From JBHIEE01 sp046760445 (GTDB taxonomy: Bacteria > Acidobacteriota > Aminicenantia > JdFR-78), in NCBI GenBank assembly GCA_046760445.1, contig JBHIEE010000012.1, positions 1-37,972 on the forward strand: 37,972 bases of DNA, in the 5' to 3' direction. Each line of letters starts with the position of its first letter. The first letter of the stretch is position 1. This document shows, piece by piece, positions 24,299-32,173 of the stretch. A model generated the notes under the pieces. It was not told the origin of the DNA. It searched no databases and saw only the letters and a list, made by a program, of their open reading frames with translations. Made by a program: the position numbers and the translations under genes.

Positions 24299-27200
24299 CT
24301 ATGATTTTCTCTTCTCGACGAGTTCGTAACCCACAGGAATTAAAATCAAAGTGAGAAATGTAGCCAGTATCAGACCACCGATGACAGCGATGGCTAAAGG
24401 TTTCTGCAGTTCTGAACCTGGACCAATTCCCAGCGCCATTGGAAATAAGCCAAAGGCAGTGGTTACTGTAGTCATTAAAATTGGCCTTAATCTCACTCGA
24501 CTGGCTTCCATAACTGCTTCCCTCAGTTTCATCCCTTTTCTTCTCAGTTGGTTGGTATAATCAATTTTGACAATAGCATCATTAACAACAATACCAGCCA
24601 GAACAACCATCCCAATAATAGAAATGACATTTATTGTCTGCCCGGTGATAATTAAAGCCCAAACTGCTCCAGTCAAACCCATAGGCAGTGTGAGCATAAT
24701 TAATAAAGGATGAACCAGAGATTCAAACTGAGCAGCCATAATCATATAAACCAAAAAGGCAGCCAGAATAAAGGCAAAAATAAGACTTCGGAATGATTTT
24801 TGGATCTCTTTCTGCTCTCCACCAAAGGCAATTCGATAATTAAGAGGAAGAGAAATTTCATTTATTCTTTCCTGAATCCTCGGCACTACCTGACTTATTT
24901 TTGCTCCAGCTAAATTGGCTGTCACCAGAACTTCTCTCTGCTGATTTTCTCTTCTGATTTCTTTTGGACCTCTGGTGATTTCATAGTAAATTAAATCCCG
25001 TAAAGGAATTGACGTCTGATTAAAGGGAATTTGTTTATCTAATATCCAGTCAATTTGCTCAATCGTGTCTTTTTCCATTCGAACTAAAATATCATATTTT
25101 TTTTCAAATTCTTTAAACTGAGTGGCTATTTTGCCCCGGACAGCATTTACTAAATAGTTTCCCACTTTAGCTGGCGAAATTCCATATTTTTCTAAAGAGC
25201 TCTTTTTCATTCGAATTAAAAACTGGGGTTTCCCCTGCTCAATGGTAGTGTTTATATCAGTAATTCCTTTGACCTCTTTTAATTTGGACGCCAGTTGCTC
25301 GGCAATCTCACTCAATTTATTTAAATCGTCACCCAGAATTTTGAGAGTCAATCCTGCCCCTCCAAAAGCCAGCATCTCGGATAAAGTGGTCTGTTCCCGG
25401 CGAATTGAATAACTCAATCCAGGATAATTTTCTAATTTCTGTCTTAAACGACTGATTATTCCATCTGTGTCAGAAGAATGATTCAACCGACAATATAATG
25501 TCGCAGAATTAATTGATACATCTGGACTAAAAATCTGCATTCCACTGACCAGCCCAATCTGTGAAAAAATGGTCTCTACTGGATTCTGATTATTGAGCCA
25601 GGTCTCAATTAATGACATCACTTTTTCAGTTTCCTCAAAAGAAAAATCAACCGGGGTTTTGACATTTAATTCAAAAGAAGTGGTTTTTGGTTTGGGCATA
25701 AGTTCCCGGCTGATTTGGGTAGCCATAAGAAAAGTAATCAGAAGGAAAAGGAAGGAACCAAATAGAATTTTGCCTTTATTTTCTAAACTCCATTCTAAGA
25801 ATTTATGATATTTCTCAGAGAATTTTTGATAAATTTGATTAAACCCTCGGAAAATAACTTTGACCACTGGCTTAAAAGGTAAAGTTAAATAGTGAATAAG
25901 TAATAAAAAGAGCTGACTCAGATAAGAAATAATAAAATTGAAAATGAGATAAATTATCTTTAAGATAAATTTAACCAACCAGATTAAACTTTTATAGGGA
26001 TAAAGTAAATATTTAAGCTTTGATTTTTTCTCGGGCTTTTTTTCTTCTCTTTCAGATTTCTCAAATTCGGTTTTTCTCTCAATTTCTGATTTAAATTCTC
26101 GAGAGGCAAGGACAGGAAGAAGAGTTAAAGACACAAGAAGAGAGCACAAAAGGGCAAAAGTGACGGTTAGGGCTTGATCCTTGAATAATTGCCCGGCTAC
26201 TCCATGAACATAGATAACTGGCAAAAAGACTGAAATAGTGGTAAAAGTCGAAGCAGTGACTGCCATCCCAACTTCTCTTGTTCCCTGGTAAGCAGCTTCC
26301 ATAATTTTTTCACCTTGGCTGCGATGGCGGAATATACTTTCAGAAACAACAATTGAATTATCAACCAGCATTCCTATGCCCAGAGCCAGACCCCCAAGAG
26401 ACATTATATTTAAAGTAATATTGCTGAAGTAAAGAATATTAAAGGTAGCAATAATAGAAATAGGAATAGCCACTGCAATGATAATGGGTGTTTTTAAATC
26501 TTGGAGAAACAAAAATAGAACCAGAAAAGCTAAAATCCCTCCCAGAATTATTGAATTTAAAACAGAAGAAATAGAATTTTCAATAAATCCTGCCTGCTCT
26601 GAAACAACAGCTAAATTAATCTGGGGATTTTCCTTTCTTATTTCATCAAGCACTTCTCTTACTTTCTTAGTCACTTTTACTGTATTAGCACCTGATTCTT
26701 TATAGATGAGAAGACCAATACTCTCTCGGTCATTAAGTCGGGTTAGGCCTTCTCTTTCCTTAATTGAATCTTTAATTCGCGCAACATCTTTAACTCTGAT
26801 CACTCCGCCTTCTTGGGTGCTCTTTATGGCAATTTCTTCTATTTCATGAATTAACTCGAATTCACCCACTACCCGTAAAGCATATTTAAATCTTCCTTTT
26901 CTAATTGTTCCACCCTGTAAATTTTTATTAAAAGCCTCTATTCTTTGGGCAATCTGGTCAATAGTCAAATCATAGAGAGCAAGAAGCTCAGGATTTGCTT
27001 CAACTTGAATTTCTCTTTCTACTCCTCCGGCGATTTCGGCTGAAGCTATTCCCTGAATTTGCTCTAATCGGGGTTTAATCAGTTCTTCAGAGAGCTCTTT
27101 TAATTCCAATAAACTTCTTTCTCCAGAAAGAGCTAAAATCATAATTGGCTTGCTTTGAGGGTCTAAGGGAATTATCGTGGGGCGTGCCGCACCTTCAGGT

Positions 27201-27556
27201 AGAGAATAACGGGCATTATCTAATTTCTCTCTGGTGTGTAAAATAGCAAAATCCATATCTGTTCCCCAGCTAAATTCAAGCATCATATAAGAAACACCTT
27301 CTTTAGAAACTGATTCTACTCGCCGAAGACCAGGCACAGTGCTGACTGCTGCCTCAAGAGGAGAAGTAACCAGGGTTTCTACTTCTTCTGGAGCAACACC
27401 CTGATATTCAGTCACTATCGAAAACCGAGGATAACTGATATCAGGCAGTAAATCCACACTCAACTCACGCAGAGAAACAAAACCAAGCAGAATCACAGCT
27501 AAGAAGAACATGAAAGTAGTTACTGGACGATTGATAGTGAGCTGAGTTAGCCTCAT
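24299..27556 (-). CDS. RND-family efflux permease with enlarged central loop
   Basis: 1085-aa proton-driven inner-membrane exporter of the AcrB/HAE1 superfamily. First helix at about 10-28 (VTTFMFFLAVILLGFVSL), TM4 motif GMLVDNSIVVSESIF with D399, TM10 motif VVLAGIVVNDAIVKIDY. Between the first and second membrane halves (about 485-595) there is an insertion: a Glu/Lys-rich stretch, then about 60 residues with two extra hydrophobic segments (LIWLVKFILKIIYLIFNFII and LSQLFLLLIHYL). It accounts for most of the extra length relative to the 1024-aa homologue at 4720-7794. No Shine-Dalgarno precedes the ATG. Adaptor and outer-membrane channel genes are absent; two MacB-like permeases lie upstream on the same strand. 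Substrate unknown. Confidence 0.93.
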   Translation of the reverse strand: MRLTQLTINRPVTTFMFFLAVILLGFVSLRELSVDLLPDISYPRFSIVTEYQGVAPEEVETLVTSPLEAAVSTVPGLRRVESVSKEGVSYMMLEFSWGTDMDFAILHTREKLDNARYSLPEGAARPTIIPLDPQSKPIMILALSGERSLLELKELSEELIKPRLEQIQGIASAEIAGGVEREIQVEANPELLALYDLTIDQIAQRIEAFNKNLQGGTIRKGRFKYALRVVGEFELIHEIEEIAIKSTQEGGVIRVKDVARIKDSIKEREGLTRLNDRESIGLLIYKESGANTVKVTKKVREVLDEIRKENPQINLAVVSEQAGFIENSISSVLNSIILGGILAFLVLFLFLQDLKTPIIIAVAIPISIIATFNILYFSNITLNIMSLGGLALGIGMLVDNSIVVSESIFRHRSQGEKIMEAAYQGTREVGMAVTASTFTTISVFLPVIYVHGVAGQLFKDQALTVTFALLCSLLVSLTLLPVLASREFKSEIERKTEFEKSEREEKKPEKKSKLKYLLYPYKSLIWLVKFILKIIYLIFNFIISYLSQLFLLLIHYLTLPFKPVVKVIFRGFNQIYQKFSEKYHKFLEWSLENKGKILFGSFLFLLITFLMATQISRELMPKPKTTSFELNVKTPVDFSFEETEKVMSLIETWLNNQNPVETIFSQIGLVSGMQIFSPDVSINSATLYCRLNHSSDTDGIISRLRQKLENYPGLSYSIRREQTTLSEMLAFGGAGLTLKILGDDLNKLSEIAEQLASKLKEVKGITDINTTIEQGKPQFLIRMKKSSLEKYGISPAKVGNYLVNAVRGKIATQFKEFEKKYDILVRMEKDTIEQIDWILDKQIPFNQTSIPLRDLIYYEITRGPKEIRRENQQREVLVTANLAGAKISQVVPRIQERINEISLPLNYRIAFGGEQKEIQKSFRSLIFAFILAAFLVYMIMAAQFESLVHPLLIMLTLPMGLTGAVWALIITGQTINVISIIGMVVLAGIVVNDAIVKIDYTNQLRRKGMKLREAVMEASRVRLRPILMTTVTTAFGLFPMALGIGPGSELQKPLAIAVIGGLILATFLTLILIPVGYELVEKRKS

Positions 27557-27716
27557 GTTAATTATTTATTTTAATTATTAAAGTAAAAATATCTTTCTTA
27601 TCATCTTATCCTTTTATTTTTCAAAATATTTTAATACAACTAAAATTTAATTTGCAAGATTTTAATTTAATTCTTTATAAGAAGAAATTTTAAAGAAGAA
27701 TAGGGAAAGAGTTTAT

Positions 27717-28964
27717 TTATTCATACCTTAAGGCAACAATAGGATCCAGTTTAGCTGCTTTTTGAGCAGGAAAAATTCCAAAAAATAATCCTACTGAAAC
27801 AGCAACCAAAAATCCGAGTGCCACTGACCAAAAGGTAACTGAAGCTGGTAAGGGAGTAGCAACTCTAACTAAAAAGGCAATAGAAAATCCTAAAATAATA
27901 CCTAAAATTCCTCCTGTTCCGGTTAAAAAGACCGCTTCTATTAAGAACTGATTTAATATATCTGACTTTCGGGCGCCTAAAGCTTTTCTAATACCAATTT
28001 CTCTTGTTCTTTCCCTGACAGATACCAACATTATGTTCATCACTCCAATTCCTCCGACTAATAATCCAATAGAGGAAATAACAATCATTACTAAGTAAGC
28101 TGCCCCTGTAATTTGATTATATAAGTCTAAAATTGTATCTTGAGTAGAAATGGCAAAATCATTTGGTTTGCCAAAAGGAACTTTTCTTCTTTTTCTTAAA
28201 ACATTTGTCATTTCTTCTATTGCCTCAAAAATAAGTTCATGTTTCCTTGGGATAATTGCTATTTCTAAATTTTCTTTTCTATAAGGGAAAAGTTTCATAA
28301 GTGATGTGATAGGAATTAAAATTATGTTATCTCGACTAAATCCTAAAAATTTTCCTTTCTTTTCGAGAATACCAACCACTGTAAATCTATGTTCTCCAAT
28401 TCGAATTTCCTTGCCAATAGCATCTGTATGAGGAAATAAAATTTCAGCCACTTCAATTCCCAAAATACAAACCTTTCTTCTGTTAATTACTTCAGTTTCA
28501 GTAAAAAATCTTCCGTCTCGAGGAAATAATGAGTAAACTTGACTATATTTATCATTAACTCCAACAACGAATGGGTCTTTAGCTTCGATGTTTTTAAACT
28601 TTACTTTTTTAGCTTGAAAAGGATCCCACACACCAAGTTCTAAAGATACTGCTTTAACTGAAGGACATTCTTTTTCTAAGGCTAATGCATCTTCATAAGT
28701 AAGGTCTTTTCTCATTCTTAATTCTTCAGGCATTCTTCCTATATGAACTCCTGGTTCATATTTAGTTACAAAAATTGTACTTGATCCAATACCTTCAAGC
28801 TCTCTTAAGAAACTTTTATTTAATCCTTGAATTATAGAAACCATACCAATAACGGTCATTACTCCAATCATGATTCCTAATAGAGTAAGAAAAGATCGAA
28901 GTTTATGAGATTTCAAGGAATCTAAAGCCATATTAAATATTTCTTTTATTATGCCTAATCTCAT
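27717..28964 (-). CDS. MacB/FtsX-like ABC transporter permease
   Basis: 415 aa with the MacB architecture: helix at about 21-42 (RSFLTLLGIMIGVMTVIGMV), periplasmic MacB core domain about 50-270, then three helices (MIVISSIGLLVGGIGVMNIM near 290-310 and two more) and the family end DPIVALRYE. Such proteins use a partner ATPase to drive mechanotransmission or export of lipoproteins, peptides or drugs. No ATPase or membrane-fusion gene is in the window, so they must be encoded elsewhere. It is a close paralogue of the next permease, 104 bp upstream on the same strand. The 18-bp palindrome at 28984-29001 lies 20 bp before the ATG; the Shine-Dalgarno (gggaga) is weak. Confidence 0.9.
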   Translation of the reverse strand: MRLGIIKEIFNMALDSLKSHKLRSFLTLLGIMIGVMTVIGMVSIIQGLNKSFLRELEGIGSSTIFVTKYEPGVHIGRMPEELRMRKDLTYEDALALEKECPSVKAVSLELGVWDPFQAKKVKFKNIEAKDPFVVGVNDKYSQVYSLFPRDGRFFTETEVINRRKVCILGIEVAEILFPHTDAIGKEIRIGEHRFTVVGILEKKGKFLGFSRDNIILIPITSLMKLFPYRKENLEIAIIPRKHELIFEAIEEMTNVLRKRRKVPFGKPNDFAISTQDTILDLYNQITGAAYLVMIVISSIGLLVGGIGVMNIMLVSVRERTREIGIRKALGARKSDILNQFLIEAVFLTGTGGILGIILGFSIAFLVRVATPLPASVTFWSVALGFLVAVSVGLFFGIFPAQKAAKLDPIVALRYE

Positions 28965-28983
28965 TGTAATAATTTATCTCCCA

Positions 28984-29001
28984 ATCCCGAGTATTCGGGA
29001 T
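28984..29001. repeat. 18-bp palindrome atcccgagtattcgggat
   Basis: Symmetric except for one inner pair. Lies 20 bp upstream of the permease ATG at 28964. The perfect version is at 37509-37526 before the TonB receptor gene, and a third, weaker one at 23182-23199. Confidence 0.7.
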
Positions 29002-29068
29002 GAATTTTGAAAATTAGAATTTAGAATTTGTTTGTGATTTGGTGCTTGTGATTTGGGATTTATACAGC

Positions 29069-30304
29069 TCATTGTTCTGACCTCAAGGCTTCTACGGGAT
29101 CTAATTTAGCTGCTTTATTAGCAGGATATAATCCAAAAAATAAACCAACTGATGCAGAAACTAATATAGCAATAATAATCGAGGTTGGATCTAAAGCTGA
29201 AGGTAATGAAGTGGTGGCTGAGACAATTTTAGCAATAATAAAGCCAATTAGGATGCCTATTAATCCTCCTGTGGCAGAAATAACTGAAGATTCAATAAGA
29301 AACTGCAATAAAATATCTTTTCGCCGTGCACCAATTGACATTCGGATTCCAATTTCTTTTGTCCTCTCTGTAACAGCAACCAACATAATATTCATAATAA
29401 CTATTCCACCTACTAATAAAGCAATAGAAGAAATGGCAATCATTGCCAGATAAATGCTCGAGGTAGCATTTTTATAAAATTGAATAAATGTTTCTGAAGT
29501 TCGAAAAGAAAAGTCATCTGATTTGTTAAAGGGAATATGTCTTCTTGAGCGAAGAATTGTCCTCACTTCTTCTTGAGCTTCTAACATCTGTTCTTGAGAA
29601 GAGGTATGGATATTAATAGAGATACTTCGTCTTGTTCCATATATTTTCTGAAAAGTAGTAATTGGAATTCTAACAAAATTATCCATACTAAATCCTAGTA
29701 CTTTCCCCTTTTTTTTGGCTGTTCCAATAACTAAAAAATTACGATCACCCACCTTTATTCTTTTACCTAATGGATCAGTAAAAGAAAATAATTTTTCAAC
29801 TATATCATGCCCAATAACACAAACAAAGCGAGAATGATCCTCATCTTCTTTTAAAATATGTCTTCCACTTTCTAACTCGATAACCGTGCCAATAAGATGG
29901 TCGAGATAAGTCACTCCTCTGATTTCAATATCTTTCAGATATTGATTCCGGTATTTTACATTCCGTGAAGTACTAACAGTCGCACCTACCAATTTACAGT
30001 TTCGGCAATTCTGTCGGGTAATTCTCATATCCTCTAAGGTTAGATTTTTCCTTTTTAATGCTTCTATCCACTCTCGTCGAGAAACTCCAATCTCTGGCCA
30101 TTTAGTTACAGTAAAATCACTTGCTCCATAAAAAGCCATTTTAGTGTAGACATAGTTATTGAGACCTTGAATTATGGAAACAACAGTAATAATAGTCAAA
30201 ACGCCAATGATGATACCCAATAAAGTAAGAAAAGTTCTTAGTTTATTCACCCATAACGAGTTAAAAGCTATTAAAATTGATTCTCCAATATTTATTCTTC
30301 CCAT
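29069..30304 (-). CDS. MacB/FtsX-like ABC transporter permease, second copy
   Basis: 411 aa, the same fold as its neighbour: first helix KLRTFLTLLGIIIGVLTIIT, MacB periplasmic domain, three C-terminal helices (AMIAISSIALLVGGIVIMNI, then two more) and the end DPVEALRSEQ. The two proteins align along their whole length, which points to tandem duplication followed by divergence; they could form a heterodimeric permease. The periplasmic part has a CRNCK cysteine pair not seen in the other copy. A perfect -10 TATAAT lies at 30369-30374 on the minus strand but without a clear -35, and no Shine-Dalgarno precedes the ATG. No ATPase gene is adjacent. Confidence 0.9.
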   Translation of the reverse strand: MGRINIGESILIAFNSLWVNKLRTFLTLLGIIIGVLTIITVVSIIQGLNNYVYTKMAFYGASDFTVTKWPEIGVSRREWIEALKRKNLTLEDMRITRQNCRNCKLVGATVSTSRNVKYRNQYLKDIEIRGVTYLDHLIGTVIELESGRHILKEDEDHSRFVCVIGHDIVEKLFSFTDPLGKRIKVGDRNFLVIGTAKKKGKVLGFSMDNFVRIPITTFQKIYGTRRSISINIHTSSQEQMLEAQEEVRTILRSRRHIPFNKSDDFSFRTSETFIQFYKNATSSIYLAMIAISSIALLVGGIVIMNIMLVAVTERTKEIGIRMSIGARRKDILLQFLIESSVISATGGLIGILIGFIIAKIVSATTSLPSALDPTSIIIAILVSASVGLFFGLYPANKAAKLDPVEALRSEQ

Positions 30305-30438
30305 CTTTGGTAATCAATATCTGTCAGTTTAAATTAGTATCTAAAATATTAATGCCTTTATCGTTCATATTATAATATACGGAAACAAAAAGGAAAAGTT
30401 TATGACTTTCGGTCTTGATTTTAAATTATCTTTCAGGA

Positions 30439-31932
30439 TTATGATTTATTCTCTGCTTTTCTGAGAGCCCAATTGAAAATTTGCTTATTCTGGAAAAAGG
30501 AAAAGAATGAAGTGTATAAATACCCTATCTGAAAAAGAAGGAGAAAAGGAAGAGTAAGATAAATCCCTTCTTTAATTGAAATAACAACAGTCACAGTAAA
30601 ATAAATTCCAAGAAAGAGTTCAATATAAGCTAAGTAGGTTCTTTTCCCTGAATATTTTTTCATTTTCCATTTTTTCTTTGAATCCTGAATGCCAAATTTA
30701 GGGGTTCTTTCAAAAGCTGATTTTTTATCTAATAAAGCTTCCAGAACTGCTTTAGCATTATTAACCGCCAGTCCAATCCCCAGAGCCATAAGAAAAGGAA
30801 GGTATTTCAGTCGACCAGGCCAATCAAGGTATATTTCTTTTTGGGAATAAATATAAAAAGCACCTACAGAACCTGTAGCTAACATAATAAGTGGGAAATC
30901 AATAATAACCATTTCATATAAACCCAAATTTTTTCGGAGGATCACAGTAGGGAAAATAGCTAATGATAAAGGAATCATCATTAAATAAGCTACATTATCA
31001 CATAAGTGGAAAAATGCTTCCAATTTTATTGGAAAAGCAAGTTTTGCTTTAAATATCTTACCGAGAAGTTTTTTAGCTGTCTGAATAGACCCTTTTGCCC
31101 AGCGGTGCTGCTGGCATTTAAAAGCATTCATTTCAATAGGTAATTCAGCCGGAACAACAATCTGAGGAAGATAAATAAATCTCCATCCCTTTATTTGGGC
31201 TCGATAACTTATATCTAAATCTTCGGTCAGGGTATCATGTTGCCAACCGCCAGCAGAGAATATGGTCTTCTTTCTCCAGATACCGGCTGTGCCGTTAAAA
31301 TTGAAAAATTTCCCTGTTCTATCTCGAGCTGTATGTTCTATCACAAAATGACCATCAAGAAGGATAGATTGAACCTGAGTGAGTAAAGAATAATTCCTAT
31401 TGATATGTCCCCATCTCGCTTGAACCATTCCTATCTGAGGATCTGTAAAATAGTGAATTGTTTCAAAAAGAAAATTAGGAGTGGGAATAAAATCTGCATC
31501 AAAGATAGCAATAAATTCTCCTTTCGCATACTTTAATCCCTCTTCTAAGGCGCCTGCTTTAAACCCCGTTCTATCCTCTCTGTGAAAATATTGGATATCA
31601 ATTCCTTTATTCTTATAAAATTCTACTCTCTCTTGGGCTATTTTTTGGGTGGCATCTGCTGAGTCATCAAGCACCTGAATTTCAAGCAAATTCTTGGGAT
31701 ATTTTAGTTGGCACACTGAATCAATCAATCTTCTTACCACATACATCTCATTATAAACCGGAAGCTGGACAGTCACTCTTGGTAAGTTTTTAAATTCAGA
31801 CAAAGGCTTGGATATTTTATTTTTATTTTTTAAATAAATATAAAGGATGATATATCGATGAATACCAAAAATAGCTAAGATAGAAAGAACTAAAAAATAA
31901 ACTGTTAAAACAGCTATCGCCCAACTACTCAT
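30439..31932 (-). CDS. Membrane GT2 glycosyltransferase (cellulose-synthase-like)
   Basis: 497-aa processive-type family 2 glycosyltransferase. One N-terminal helix (about 7-32), cytoplasmic GT-A domain, and at least four C-terminal helices. The complete D, DxD, TED, QxxRW set is visible: D89/D90 (VLDDSAD), D145/D147 (FDADF), TED at 236-238, and Q274..R277-W278 (QQHRW). It transfers a sugar from a nucleotide sugar to a growing chain or lipid, at the inner membrane. Similar proteins are often called glucosyl- or mannosyltransferases; the product cannot be read. A strong promoter lies just upstream, and aggaagga precedes the ATG, so it is probably its own transcription unit. Confidence 0.93.
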   Translation of the reverse strand: MSSWAIAVLTVYFLVLSILAIFGIHRYIILYIYLKNKNKISKPLSEFKNLPRVTVQLPVYNEMYVVRRLIDSVCQLKYPKNLLEIQVLDDSADATQKIAQERVEFYKNKGIDIQYFHREDRTGFKAGALEEGLKYAKGEFIAIFDADFIPTPNFLFETIHYFTDPQIGMVQARWGHINRNYSLLTQVQSILLDGHFVIEHTARDRTGKFFNFNGTAGIWRKKTIFSAGGWQHDTLTEDLDISYRAQIKGWRFIYLPQIVVPAELPIEMNAFKCQQHRWAKGSIQTAKKLLGKIFKAKLAFPIKLEAFFHLCDNVAYLMMIPLSLAIFPTVILRKNLGLYEMVIIDFPLIMLATGSVGAFYIYSQKEIYLDWPGRLKYLPFLMALGIGLAVNNAKAVLEALLDKKSAFERTPKFGIQDSKKKWKMKKYSGKRTYLAYIELFLGIYFTVTVVISIKEGIYLTLPFLLLFQIGYLYTSFFSFFQNKQIFNWALRKAENKS

Positions 31933-31953
31933 CTATCCTTCCTCATTTTGATT

Positions 31954-31982
31954 ATGATATTTAAAAACTTAATATTTGTCAA
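31954..31982 (-). promoter_or_regulatory. Promoter of the GT2 gene
   Basis: On the minus strand a perfect -35 TTGACA (31977-31982), a 17-bp spacer and a -10 TATCAT (31954-31959, five of six). The leader is about 15-20 nt and contains the ribosome binding site. Confidence 0.65.
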
Positions 31983-32173
31983 TTAAAATTCTCGATCCAA
32001 AATTGTCGATAGAGTTTGCAAATAGTTATTTTCCTAAATCTTATAAAAATTTCTTAATAAAAAGAGAGGAAATTTAAAATATTTCGTAGAAAATCAACCT
32101 GCAAGTGATTAATCTTTTTTGATTTTACTCAAATTTTCTACCCAACAAATACCTTCCCTCTTCCTTAAAAAGA

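Noticed and set aside
24279..24347. 22-codon plus-strand ORF after aggagg
   Set aside because: The ATG directly abuts the ribosome-binding-like bases and the ORF runs antisense into the RND gene; judged chance.
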